The notes beneath the pieces were generated by a model. That model searched no databases. It saw only the letters and a program-made list of their open reading frames with translations, and was not told where the DNA came from. A DNA stretch of 64,000 nucleotides from Unio delphinus (Eukaryota; Mollusca; Bivalvia; Unionida; Unionidae), in the NCBI GenBank assembly GCA_029339505.1, contig JAQISU010000036.1:6352001-6416000 (forward strand), written 5' to 3'. Below, piece after piece: positions 40,881-52,149 of the stretch. Within the stretch, counting starts at the first letter, position 1, and each line of letters starts with the position of its first letter. The position numbers were made by a program, and so were the translations under genes.

Positions 40881-41936
40881 AAAGGCACATAGCAACACCT
40901 ATAATCTGGTTCCTTTATCTTTATACATGTAGCATAATACCATTTATAAAAGGTGCACCAGCACACCTATGAACCATGGTTATAAGATCATCAAAAATAT
41001 TTATTTGTCAAGGAAATCAGGATCCAGTTAGACAAAACAGTAAAAAAAAAAACCACAACGACAAACACAATAAATACAACCAACAACAGTTGCAATGTAA
41101 TTCGAATTTGGCTGTCATTAGGTTCTCAAATTCAAATATGAAAAAGAGTAAGAACAAAGAAACAGTGTACTGTAACTTGCATAAGACCACTGAAAACAGA
41201 TTTTCCTTGTGCATTCATCCATTCTGTACCTGCCAACTGCCAAGACAGTGTTTGGCAGTTTTTGCAGTATATAAAAAAAAGTGTTTTTAGCTTGGGGGTG
41301 GAGGTGGGGGGGATGATTGGTTGGGTCAAGAACAAGTTATCTAATCATATAAGCCCCTGGAAAATGAATGAAGAAAAATGTTTTCTTCAAGGCTTGTTCA
41401 AACAAAAATAAATAGTAGACTTTGATGATGTCAAATACCAATGTGGATATGCCTACACCTAGTTACAACTACATACATTAAACACAATAAATATACCAAA
41501 TTTCTCCCTTTAAAAAAACATTATTCTATCAATTTATATCATGGCTGCAATGTGAAAAATCATCCTGCACCCATTCCTAAAAAGTTCATGAAGCCATGCA
41601 TCTCTTTCATCAACTTGATTCCAAATCTAATTCATCATTTAGGTCAATATTAAAATCAGAATCATCCAAATCGGCAACTTCAATGTTGCTACCCTCACTG
41701 TCAATAGCCATGTTTACATCTGAGTTTTTTTCAAGCCAACAACTTTTTTCCCAACCATGATTTTTATAAATATTTCACTGCCTATATGCATGCTTTATGA
41801 TTTCCTGTGTTGGTGAAGAAGTTCATACATATTTGTGATTTAGAACATGTGTTTCTAGAGACACTACAGGCATTGTAGTAGAGTATGACCCAAGTCATAT
41901 TTAGAATAAAAAGGGGATATTATGGCCGCATGTGTA

Positions 41937-42218
41937 TTCAGTTTAAAATGGGATACTATGCATGTGTATTCAGGATAAAATGGGATACTATGCATGTGTA
42001 TTCAGGATAAAATGGGATACTATACGTGTGTATTCAGGATAAAATGGGATAGCTGTGCACGTGTATTCAGGATAAAATGGGATACTATGCATGTGTATTC
42101 AGGATAAAATGGGATACTATGCATGTGTATTCAGAATAAAATGGGATACTATGACCGCATGAGTAATCGGGATAGAATGAAGTATTACGACCATAGTAGT
42201 ATTCAGGATAAAATGGGT
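41937..42218. repeat. 32-bp minisatellite
   Basis: About eight units of GGATAAAATGGGATACTATG + CATGTGTATTCA. Confidence 0.95.
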
Positions 42219-42552
42219 TAATTAGAAATTGGGTTTTACTATTACACTGTAGTAACTGTTGATAAATTTTTGTTAGACATTACTTCAATTTGTCACCTCA
42301 TTGCTACATGATATAGAAACCGGATTAGCAGTTCTTGGACTCATTGTTACTTGTAATCGGATATAAACAACTGGATTGACAGTTTGATGTATTGGGATGT
42401 GTTCCGAAATAGTCCCCAAAATGTGTTTCATACTGGCATTTCATGCAAAAACAGCAAAAACCAATAATTGCTTTTTCATGACTTTTGTGCATCAACACTG
42501 CACAGAATAACAAATTTAGCCATTCCATGACAAATTTCCAAAATTCTTGAAG

Positions 42553-43336
42553 TTACACTTTAACCCCTGGCATTACGTTTATGGGGCCTACTGCCAAGCT
42601 CTGTAGCATCAAGGTCATGTATGATACACTAAAGTGGCTGGTATTATATAAGGTAGACATAGTTAGCTCTACACTGATGCCAAATAATCTGGACATTTTA
42701 GTTGCAATACAAAATATAGAGAAATAAACCTAATTTTTGGGAACAGTTTTTTTTTCCACCCAAAATTTGCCCATTGAATCCCATTTTGTGTCCAGATTTT
42801 AGACTTTTTGGCCTCAGATCTAAGGCAGACCTGTCTGAACTGCACACAGAATAGGATAATTTGGGCATTTTTAATAAAGATTGTTCTCCATATGAAAATG
42901 ATCGGTCTGTTCAGCAAAAATGGAAAAAACAAGAAAAGAGAAAAAAGAACTCCAACTTTTCACCTTTTTGCTCATGTGCAAGCTAAATAACCAATAAAAA
43001 AACATTTTTTTTAAAACAAGTAGGCATTTTGTTAATGGAAAAATGTTTGGAAGTTGATGTAATGTGATTTATACAGAAATATTTCGCAAAATGCGTTTCC
43101 TACTGGCATTTAATACGAAAACAACAAAAACCTCCAGGTTCTAGCCTCAAATTCGGCTAATGTGGGTATGTGAGAAAGCTTGTCAGTAACTTCTCGTGAG
43201 TTTATGGTTCCTTCCAGTGGTTTTCTCTGGTTTTTCCTCCATTAATACTGGCCGCCATGTATAGCCTATCTTGTGCTGAAAATGGAGTTAAACCCTACAA
43301 CAACCCCAGCAAAAACCTCCATGGGTTAATGTGTTA
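42553..43336. mobile_element. Relative of the TTAACACATTAACC element, inverted, with a SINE-1 piece inside
   Basis: Its left part is the reverse complement of the 38.2-38.8 kb element (TGGACATTTTAGTTGC, GTCCAGATTTTAGACTTT). The right end is GGGTTAATGTGTTAA. A 5'-truncated SINE-1 (about 43130-43310) lies near the right end. Confidence 0.65.
43130..43310 (+). mobile_element. SINE-1, 5'-truncated
   Basis: Starts at CCAGGTTCTAGCCTCAAATT (B box) and runs to ATGGAGTTAAACCCTACAAC. The A-box half is missing. Confidence 0.75.
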
Positions 43337-44032
43337 AAACATTTACTTATAAAGCTGGAATAAGAGTTTCTTATGGCTTATTAAAAAGAAGTCTTTATTT
43401 AGAGAAGATAACTCATTTAATTACATAACTAATCTACCTTCAGGCCTTCCATCTGTTATGTACAATATATGTATTCAGTATATACCACATGATGTGAAGA
43501 ATCTGGCTTGATAATAAATAATTAAGTGATTTTAAAAATCAAAGTATCTAAGCTGGAACACATGCACAGGCATATGTGAACAAAAAACCATATGAAATAT
43601 TATATAAAATATCATCCTGCCTTGAAAAATTAAACTGAAAACGATGCAAAATTAAAGAAAAGCAGGCAGTATTTATTGTACTTGAACCGATTAGTTGTCT
43701 TAAGATTTCATCCATTTGAGATATTGATTATGAAAAGAAAAAATGCTAGGAGCCTGCCTTATGTCACTGAGAATGTTGTTCCCTACCAGTGGACAGGAGT
43801 ATATTGAAAACCTTTTTAAAAACAATTATTATTTTCATGGAAAGTTTTTAATTCATCCGTGCATTTATAGACCTGCCAACTTTTACAATTTTGTCATAAG
43901 TCTTAAAAAAATTACCCTTAAAATACAGGCTAGCATAAATCTACGGAAAAATTGTGGTAGAAAAATCCGGATAATTGGTTTCATCTTAGAATTAGTGAAC
44001 TTAGTCAGGGAACCAGCCTAACTTTTTTTAAC

Positions 44033-44817
44033 AATAACACATTAACTCCTGCTGCCTCGATAACTCATCACACTTTTCCTCCCTCATCTCCAGAGTGGCG
44101 AGTTTGAGTGCCAGTATTTTACTATGCCTGTATCCCAAGCGACAAGTTAAATCTGCGCAAACCATTGGTTGATCTGAAGCCATTTCCTAATTAATGCAGG
44201 TAGTTTAATCCAAAAAATGTTAGCTTATATAGATAGATTGTACATTGTACATTGCTGAAGAAAGGGGAGATAGTGGAAATATTTAGATTAGAAAATGAAG
44301 AAAATTACGAGAATAAGCCGCTGGAAGTAGACTTTTACTTGAATGACAGACTGAAGAAGTATTTACACGAGGTTTAGTTTGCAACAGAGATATCAAGTGG
44401 AATTTGTATCTCCATCAAATGGAGTGAATTTCACATGTTTCATGTGTTAATTATTCAGTGTGAATTCATCATGGATTTTTATGGATTATTCATGGCAAGA
44501 GAAACAAATTGGTACAAAATTCATTTTATCTTTATGGGTCAGTTTTATTTCTGCATGTAGTTAGAAATTTTTATACCATTTTGTACATAATTTTATTGAG
44601 AACTGCTGTGCCAAATTTTAGCTTAATTAAAGGAACATAAATCTAAAAAAAAATAACATTTATTACTCGTTGCTCTCTGACAAAAATCTGGAAGCAAAGT
44701 ATTGTCAGCAAGTCTCAGGGATACAGGCCCTGGTAAGGCTATCACTGCTTTAGGCGATCTCTGTAAGTATTCTGTCAGGGACTAGCCTAGCTGTTTGGTT
44801 CAGGGGTTAATGTGTTA
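44033..44817. mobile_element. Possible third member of the TTAACACATTAACC family
   Basis: AACACATTAACTCC at the left and GGGGTTAATGTGTTAA at the right. The interior is unlike the other two, so only the ends support the call. Confidence 0.45.
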
Positions 44818-45351
44818 AATAGCGGTCAGAAAGTTATGCATGTTTAAGACAGAAGGGAACATAAGCTTCTAGAAAGGTGTTAATTATCAACACTGAAGAA
44901 TTAAAAAGAGCATTCAGATTGTTGTGAATATAAGCTGGAAAGACCATAATTATGTTTATTGGACATCACATGCCAATTTGAGTATGTTTTATGGCAGGAG
45001 ATGTGATTGCCATCATCATGTGAAATGGAAAGAATTTCCAAGAATTATGTCAAGTTGAGTAGCAACAAGCTGTGTAGGGTTTTAAACTTGAGTTTCTGCA
45101 ACTGGTAAATAAAGTCTTTACAAACTTTTCAGTTGAACATGTTTATTGACGATGTATTGAACTTTTAATTACATTTTCCAACTTTACATTAGCAGCAATT
45201 GATATTTTGCTACACCATACTGAAAACTGGTCAATCTTGTGGAAAAAATCAACTGTCTTACTGAGACGGACACGTCAGGGTTGGCAGGTCTGCATTTTTT
45301 TGAACATATAGTTCTGCCCTTAATTTCCTATGATCCATCTTCAGCATCAGA

Positions 45352-45680
45352 GCTCTCCAGTGGCCTTGTGGTAGAGTGTCTGCCTCGGATGTGGAAGGTC
45401 ATGGGTTTGAAGCCTGGCCGAGTCATACCAAAAACTTTTTAAAAATGGAACTAACAGCTGCCTTGCTTGTTGCTCAGCAATAAGAGGTTAGTGTTAGGAC
45501 TGGTCAGCCTGGTCTCATGATAATGTGACTGGGTGGGACATCATGCTATGTCTTTGCGTCATGATGCCCCAGTGCTATATAGACTAAGAAAAAGACATCA
45601 TTATAAACTGTCACACTGCAGACATCTTAGTGATATGACTGAATTTTTTTAAAGTTACTTTAAACATCTAAATCACACAC
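45352..45680 (+). mobile_element. SINE-2 copy
   Basis: CCAGTGGCCTTGTGGTAGAG, then ATGGGTTTGAAGCCTGG and the GTGACTGGGTGGGACATCAT body. Confidence 0.8.
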
Positions 45681-45841
45681 ACTCTTCAGCTTCAATGGCA
45701 CATTTATGGTCATAACTGTTTGAAGACCAATACAGCCATTTTTAAGAACATAATTGTGTTATCAAGATTTTGATGATTGGGTTCACCATGTTTATAATTC
45801 AACTTAGTGGGAGGTGGGTGTGTCAAAAAATAAAAAAGTTG

Positions 45842-46085
45842 GGGCCCCGAGTGCCGAGTGGTCTAAAGCGCTGTCCGTTACGGGTCACTGCCATCACACC
45901 TTGGTCTGTGTGGGTTCGAGTCTAAGATTCGGCTAACGTAGTTATGTGAGAAAGCTTGCCGGTAGCTTCTCGTGGGTCGGTGGTTCTTTCCGGGAGTTTT
46001 CCGGGTTCTTCCTCCACCATTAAATTAATACTGGCCACCATGTATAGCCTATATTGTGCTGAAAAAATGCGTTAAACCATTAAAA
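45842..46085 (+). mobile_element. SINE-1 copy
   Basis: GGCCCCGAGTGCCGAGTGGT, B box GGGTTCGAGTCTAAG, and the shared 3' end. Confidence 0.83.
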
Positions 46086-46267
46086 AAAAATTAAATTTTT
46101 TTTTTTAAAGTTGATGAAAAAGATTATGAATATGAGAACTTTGTTTACATTAAGGAATTGTCTATAAATACATTCAACCAGTATTCAGAAAGGAAAATGT
46201 ATTATTGATGTCAGCTCAACTTTGAAGTTTGTATCATGAGTGCAGGATCAATTGCCTTGACACAAGA

Positions 46268-46352
46268 CAAATTGTTGCTCATACAGTGGTGAGAATCAAA
46301 CCCACGCTGTTTAGGTCAGGAGTCCAAGACCTTCACCACTACACCACCATGA
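46268..46352 (-). other. tRNA-like SINE head or tRNA pseudogene
   Basis: On the minus strand GTGGTGTAGTGGTGAAGGTC and GTGGGTTTGATTCTCACC are A- and B-box-like at normal spacing. The acceptor stem does not pair well, so it is not a functional tRNA. Confidence 0.35.
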
Positions 46353-46865
46353 CATGAACAGGTCTGACTCCGAAGTTCTGCCAACACATAAACGGATAAC
46401 AGACTTGAGTATTTCACTCTTGGATACATATCCTTGTAGAAGTTGATACAGCATCAAATAAATTTTTATATCATTGAAGCAAATCTTGAATTGATATTGT
46501 ACTTGGGCCTCAATAGAAGAGCTGAGATATTTTCATTTTACCTGAATAGTTCTGTGCTTGCAAATGAGGAAGGGTGTTTAGTTGCCTGTCATGGTAAAAT
46601 ACTAGGTTCTTTGTTCCACAATGAGGTCAGCTTAAATAAGTTAATTGAACTTACTGTACTTCAGTTAAGCTTGTAGGAATAAAATGTTAGGAGACTGGTC
46701 GCTTTAATTCATTTTGGCAATATGGTCCAATTCCTGTAGTTGTGGTATTATTATTTTAAGTTTAACAAGGAAATCTTCCCTATGATTTGATTTGCAAGTT
46801 TTCAATATCATTTACCATGAATTAATTTTTAGAAATTCTCTTGTATTCACATGTACATGTAGTTC

Positions 46866-46950
46866 TATTGTGCATGGTAGCTCCATTGGTGGAGCATGAG
46901 ACTTGTAAACCAAGGATTATGGGTTGGATAGTCAGTCATCCATGCCAGCT
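46866..46950 (+). other. tRNA-like sequence, probably a SINE head
   Basis: GGTAGCTCCATTGGTGGAGC and GGGTTGGATAGTC resemble the A and B boxes of a threonine-type tRNA, but the T-arm has lost the TTCRA core. Confidence 0.3.
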
Positions 46951-47619
46951 CAGTTTGGTTGTTTTGGTTTGGCCTTTAGAAGAACACTTAGTTGTATCCT
47001 CTGCTTTTTGTACACCTGTAGCCAATAATGTCCTCAAAGAGCTGTTAATGCAATTAAAACAGGCCTCATGTATACATGTATAAAAGGTGCTCCAATCCCA
47101 TTTGCACAGTTTACTGGGATATGTATGTCAAGTAACCCAAACATGCAATACATAAAATTGCTTATAACCATACAGAGGCTTTATTTAGCTTGGGGGTACA
47201 AACCACACCTTTTTTCTTGCCCTTGCACACAGACATTTGGTGTCCTATATCAAGGAAATGTAAAATGTAGGTCAGATTCTATAACTGGGTCAAAACTACT
47301 ATGATAACTGGTTTAGAATTGTTCTCTCTCTAGCAAATTAGGGGCATAAAAACATTGCCCCCAGGCACCTAAAAACCTGGCATTGTTACTGTAGTTAGTT
47401 AGCAACAAGGCCACCAAAAGATATGGGTACATTAATTGTGGAGGTCTTTTCATTAAAAAAAGATCTAGAAAACCTGCATTCTATGTATACAGGGTACATG
47501 TACATATGTGATTTGCAAATTTATTAGATAAACATCTAATAATATACTTGGTGAATTTTATAAATACATCTTAAGGTTTCAGGGTTGATCAAAATTTATC
47601 TTTTCATCCACTTCAGGGC

Positions 47620-47882
47620 TTTGAAATGGCCAGTAGTCCACTATCCATGAAATGGTCAGTAGTCCACTATCCTTGAAATGGCCAGTATTCCACTGTCCTT
47701 GAAATGGCCAGTAGTCCACTATCCTTGAGATGGCCAGTAGACCACTATCCTTGAGATGGCCAGTAGACCACTGTCCTTGAAATGGCCAGTAGTCCACTGT
47801 CCTTGAAATGGCCAGTATACCACTATCCTTGAGATGGCCAGTAGACCACTATCCTTGAGATGGCCAGTAGACCACTATCCTA
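47620..47882. repeat. 26-bp minisatellite
   Basis: About ten units of CCTTGAAATGGCCAGTAGTC + CACTAT. Confidence 0.95.
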
Positions 47883-49225
47883 AGAGTAGTACATATTCTT
47901 TTGGACTGGGACATTTTTGGGGGACTTTTGTTGGAACTAGTGCATGTAGTTTATTAATAAAGTTTCAATTTTTACCAGTCAGGGTTGGCGGTTGGCATAT
48001 ATCTGTTGATTTAACATGACTCGTAAATTGCTCATTCTAATCATCAGTCCTCTGGTAATTAGGTTAAATTCTTGTCTACATGTGGTTTCATAAAATTCAC
48101 TTGACCACATACCTTTCTACTTGACCAGAAATGTCAATATCTGATGAGGCTTGATTTACTTTGACTAATAGAAAGAAGAAAAGGAATTGCTAATTTAGTC
48201 ATATACATATATGCTATTGAAACTGAATTTGAATGAATGTACTGTTACGACTCTATGGTCATGAACTAAGTAACTGAGAGAAGCAAAGCCAACAAATTTT
48301 GTAAACCTTAATGAATAATTTAATTATTAACATTATAAATAAAAATGAGAGGAACTTAAATTATTTTGAAGTGAATCCAAAATAGTTCTGTGAAAGTCGA
48401 AAACAATGAGAAGTTCTGTATATATTTTCAAACCAGAAATGTACTGGTCCACCAAGAATCAAAATGGCATTGTCCAGAACTCCTTTGAATACTGGAAAAT
48501 AGTTCCAAAATGATATTAGTCTAAACAATGAGCACTCACTGCTTCCACTGAAGAATCCAATCAGTCCAAACAAATATTTTTCTCTCAACTAATATCCAAG
48601 TACAAAATTAAACACTTCTGCAGTCTTGATGCTACAACAGGAACACAAGAGATAGGAATAACTCCAAAATTGGAATCTCAGCTCTCGCCTTATATACACC
48701 TTCTATTACAACTATATTTCAAAACATACCCTTACATGACAGATCTTATTGCTCATTCTAATATTTCAAAATATCTATTCATATGACCTAACTCATCCAG
48801 TAAGAATTAATTCTTCTAAGATACTACCTGACCGATCTCTCTAGTGGGAAGAAAGGACAATGTTGTAAACATGTTTACTAAAAATTCTATTATTAGTAAC
48901 TGACATGGTGTACATAATCATCTATTTATAGATCTTAAACATTTTTTCTTCTTTAATATCCAAAAGATAGACTCCAGTCTTGTAATCAAAATGTTAATGA
49001 GGACAATTTACAGCTGTTAATAAAAACTTGATAAAGCCATTTACCAGGAATTTAAAAAGATATATGTATATAAAAAAAAGTACATGTACATTGCTGCCAC
49101 TTGGACCCAGCACCAAGAAAGTACTTGCCCAGATTGAAGTGGTCAAGGTGTCATAGTTGACATTTTTGCTGTCAGTCTGGTATTGTGTTTTCTGGGAGTA
49201 ATATATACCTCATACAAGGGTAGCG
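47883..49225. other. Lasp intron 1, no feature
   Basis: No gene or recognised repeat. Confidence 0.4.
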
Positions 49226-49465
49226 GGGCCCCGAGTGGTCTAAAGCGCTCTCTGTTATGGATCATCGTCTTTTCACCTCTGTCTGCGTAGGTTCAAGTCT
49301 CAGATTCATCCAATGTGGGTATGTGAGAAAGCCAGCCAGTAGCTTCTCGTGGGCATGAGGTTCTTTCCGGGGGTTTTCCTGGGTTCTTCCTCCACCGTTA
49401 ATACTGGCTGCCATGTATAACATATCTTGTGCTGAAAAATGGTGTTAAACATTACAAGAACTACA
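49226..49465 (+). mobile_element. SINE-1 copy
   Basis: GGGGCCCCGAGTGGTCTAAA, GGTTCAAGTCTCAGATTC, and the 3' end CTGGCTGCCATGTATAACAT ... TGGTGTTAAAC. Confidence 0.82.
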
Positions 49466-50664
49466 ACTACAATGGCAGCATTGACTTATTCCTCCACCTT
49501 CCTTAAGAAATAATTATATACTCTAATTTTGTCCACATAGTAAAATTAAGCTCATTTGATAGCTACATGTATATCTGATGTACAATTTATCATTGAAAAA
49601 CATTGACAGCTTGTTAATTGGCAAATTTTTTTGCTTCAGATGCCATTATCACACTTTGAATGTTGATTCCCTTTACAATGGATTAAACACTTGAAGTCAT
49701 TACTGTCATTTAAAACAGTTCATAAAGGAAACTGGCAATAATATTAAGTAGAGTGCCTTCACAAATTTCATGTCATTGACTTCCTTTGTTGAAATTAATA
49801 GGTAATCCATCCATCACTGATTTGAGTAAACACAGTATAACAATGAAGCTTGAAATGCAGCTAGCTATTGTGTTAGTGTTTCAGTCAGTGGATAATTCAA
49901 GCACAATATACATACAGTCAGTAAATAGTAGTACATGTACATACAAGACAGTTATCAATGGCCACTTACTATTGGCGTTTCAGGACATTAATGGTGTGAT
50001 GTAGATAAAGTGATGCATCACATGTTAAAAGATTGTCCATAGAAAATGTTACTTATCCGATTTTGAAAATGTTACATAGTTAGATCAGCCCTGTTTTAAG
50101 GAGGAAATGTTCATATATATTTCTGGATACCATTCCGTTTAACTAGAGCCACATTTGTTCTCATAAATACTGTTGTAAAACAAATCATTCTCCAAGCAGA
50201 GGCAGCATCATGACTGCAGAATTATGTATTTTTATCATTTTGTTCACACCATTGGAGAGCTAACAAATCTCATTCATTAGTTAGTTGATTTAGCTTTCTA
50301 TAAGCATTACATATTTCATTCGCAAGAGTGCATTGCTCAAAAGGCTTTTTTGACTAGCTACATATGCGTGACACGTTGAATCGATGACCATTGGGTACCA
50401 AAAATGGGAGAATGACCACTGGCTACCAAACCACTGCCTCACGAACATTGGATAAACTTCTATTAGAGGGATTAATGTATGCATACTTGATGGAAAAAGC
50501 CATTTGATTTTAGAACTCGGTAGATGGATTTTAGTGAAAAAGTTACTGTCTTGTTTGTAACTACATGTACAGGTATTTGCTATTTTTAGGGGTTGTTGAT
50601 TTTCAAGGGTGTCTCACGAATACTACAATAAAATATCTAGTGCAATACATTGTCCAATGAACAC
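49466..50664. other. Host flank of the viral element
   Basis: AT-rich, no gene seen. Confidence 0.4.
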
Positions 50665-50688
50665 AGCAGCAGAGAGGGTGAACAGACC

Positions 50689-50785
50689 ACGTTTTCAAGC
50701 AAAAATAAGGCTTCCAGATAAGGTTTTCGAACAAAATATGGCCTTAGATAACGTTTTCGAACAAAATATCAGGTTTCCAACAAAT
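50689..50785. repeat. Three 31-bp direct repeats in the left end
   Basis: Units start ACGTTTTC, AGGTTTTCG and ACGTTTTCG, and share AACAAAATAT and an AGATA or ACA end. They could be binding sites for the integrase or replication proteins (inference). Confidence 0.6.
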
Positions 50786-50806
50786 CTCATTTAACCCAAA
50801 AAAAAG

Positions 50807-50830
50807 TCTCCATTTTTGCAAAAACGGAGA
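50807..50830. terminator. Hairpin downstream of the ATPase gene
   Basis: TCTCC and TTTTT pair with AAAAA and GGAGA around a tiny loop, with one A-C mismatch. It lies about 100 bp after the ATPase stop and could mark its 3' end, or be part of the end structure. Confidence 0.3.
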
Positions 50831-50929
50831 TTTTACGATTTTTTAATCAATTTTGCTCGCAACGATGTGGTCATCCACCCTCTCTGCTGCTAAAGTTTTC
50901 AGTTCTGGGTTAATAATTCTTTTACGATT

Positions 50930-51601
50930 TTAACCGAATATTTGATCAAGTCCGATACGATATCGTGTCCGAGGATCATGTAGATTTATTGTTGCGAATC
51001 CGTGCGGAGTCGACTGAGCATGACTAAAGAAATCTCGAAATTGATTGAAGTCCATATCAGAACACCATGTCTGCCAAATATTTCTAAGAGTATGAGTATC
51101 AACTCCGTTGAATACAGACAATAAATTGCAGTTATCTCTGATCACTTTTGGAACCTGAGTGTAGCGTTGAGTGACATATATCACGTCAGTGTTTTTGTGA
51201 CGCCCACGGGAAAATATTCTAGCAGGATTCTTTTGTTTATCCAACATTATATCGTCGTATACGACTAAATTGTTAATATCTCCATCAATATCATCAATAC
51301 TCGGTGCTTCATCGATATCGGTTATAAAATCAATGGCGTTCTCACCCTTAATTTCTGATGCATTCTCGTTAAAATCTTTTAGCACTTTATAACATCGTTG
51401 ATCATCTACGCTAGGGGAAATTAAATACAACTTATCCCACTTCATCCATCTCATTATTAAATTGAGTAACAATTGCGTTTTACCGGATCCAGATGGCCTG
51501 ATTATAATCATCCGGATAGAGTTTGGTAGCGCTGCATGATGCTTAATTGGTTCTCTTGTTTTAGTCACTGAAAAATCAATTATATCCATATCTCTATACA
51601 T
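50930..51601 (-). CDS. A32/FtsK-HerA-type genome-packaging ATPase
   Basis: Intact 223-residue frame. The Walker A loop is RPSGSGKTQLLL (about residues 35-46) and the Walker B strand is NNLVVYDDIM (about 111-120). An arginine/asparagine-rich segment (RGRHKNTDVIYVTQRYTQVP, about 132-151) fits the sensor and arginine-finger region of this ATPase class. Such enzymes pump DNA into the capsid of vaccinia, virophages, Polintons and adintoviruses, and about 220 residues is their usual size. The start codon lies five bases from the divergent ATG of the zinc-ribbon ORF. No break was found, in contrast to the polymerase, so this gene may be among the best kept. Confidence 0.88.
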   Translation of the reverse strand: MYRDMDIIDFSVTKTREPIKHHAALPNSIRMIIIRPSGSGKTQLLLNLIMRWMKWDKLYLISPSVDDQRCYKVLKDFNENASEIKGENAIDFITDIDEAPSIDDIDGDINNLVVYDDIMLDKQKNPARIFSRGRHKNTDVIYVTQRYTQVPKVIRDNCNLLSVFNGVDTHTLRNIWQTWCSDMDFNQFRDFFSHAQSTPHGFATINLHDPRTRYRIGLDQIFG

Positions 51602-51606
51602 AAATT

Positions 51607-51951
51607 ATGGATCTATATTGTATGAAGTGTAAAACGCGTACTAGCACAAATGATGTGACGACGGTTACAACTAAAAATAACAGATCAGCACTAACTGGTA
51701 GATGTGCAACATGTGGTATTAAAAAGTTCAGATTTGTTTCTACAAAATCAAAGATTTTACAATCCGGAGATGTTTTTAAAAAAAACGAGGGGGTGATATC
51801 GCAGCCAAATTGGCAAAGCTCCCTGGAACCCCATGGGCAAAATACCCCGGAGAAAAGCACCTTCCAGGATATAGCTACTGTGGACCGGGAACCAGACTTG
51901 ATATCAGACTCAATAATCAAAATCAACCCAACCCCGGTGAAGAACCAATAA
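51607..51951 (+). CDS. Zinc-ribbon ORF (DUF5679-like), leads into the phospholipase frame
   Basis: 114 residues. Residues 4-39 hold two knuckles, CMKCKTRT and CATCGIKKFRF, with a KNNRSALTG turn between. This is the compact ribbon fold seen at the start of minor virion proteins of related elements. Meaningful similarity stops at about residue 58, GDVFKKN. The rest of the frame (about 51787-51951) overlaps the phospholipase frame and looks like an out-of-frame reading. At 51780-51786 the sequence is A AAA AAC in this frame, the canonical heptamer of -1 ribosomal slippage, and a -1 slip there leads exactly into the phospholipase frame. Confidence 0.75.
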   Translation: MDLYCMKCKTRTSTNDVTTVTTKNNRSALTGRCATCGIKKFRFVSTKSKILQSGDVFKKNEGVISQPNWQSSLEPHGQNTPEKSTFQDIATVDREPDLISDSIIKINPTPVKNQ

Positions 51952-52145
51952 ACGCCATTGATAAGGCCTGTCACCTTCATGATGTTGCTTATAAAAGCAG
52001 CAATCTGCAACACAGGCATCTCGCAGATGTGAAATTAATTCATGCGTTAAATGCTATACCTGATAAATCCTTCAAAGAAAAATTGTCTTCATTTTTGATA
52101 AAATCGGCTATGAAAAGTAAATTGATGTTAGGTGCTGGTAATTAA
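51787..52145 (+). CDS. Parvovirus-type phospholipase A2 domain
   Basis: Frame open from before 51786 to the stop at 52143-52145, with no ATG before the domain. It has LPGYSYCGPGTRLD (calcium loop, Y-x-GPG) and then NAIDKACHLHDVAY (active-site HD dyad plus tyrosine). This is the signature of the phospholipase A2 in the unique region of parvovirus VP1, used to leave the endosome, also known from some adintovirus-like elements. The upstream part (KLPGTPWAKYPGEKHLPG) is shared in style with the tail repeats of the minor protein at 61647. Lack of its own start suggests that it is made as a fusion with the zinc ribbon, through slippage or because an A-run indel has split one gene. Confidence 0.85.
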
Positions 52146-52149
52146 TAAT

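Larger units (their letters stand above)
50665..50891. repeat. Near-palindromic left end of the viral element
   Basis: Arms AGCAGCAGAGAGGGTG (50665-50680) and CACCCTCTCTGCTGCT (50876-50891) are perfect inverted repeats. The match continues inward with gaps (GACCAC ... AAGCAAAA against TTTTGCTCGC ... GTGGTC) to about 42 bp. The loop holds three direct repeats of about 31 bp (ACGTTTTCGAACAAAATAT type) and a TCTCCATTTTTGCAAAAACG hairpin. Polinton ends usually begin with AG, as here. It may be the terminal repeat, or a foldback inserted beside it. Confidence 0.6.

Noticed and set aside
47579..47797. 72-residue WPFQG-repeat ORF
   Set aside because: Translation of the 26-bp minisatellite.
51594..52019. 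141-residue minus-strand ORF with hydrophobic segments
   Set aside because: Antisense of the zinc-ribbon and phospholipase frames, both of which have recognisable motifs.
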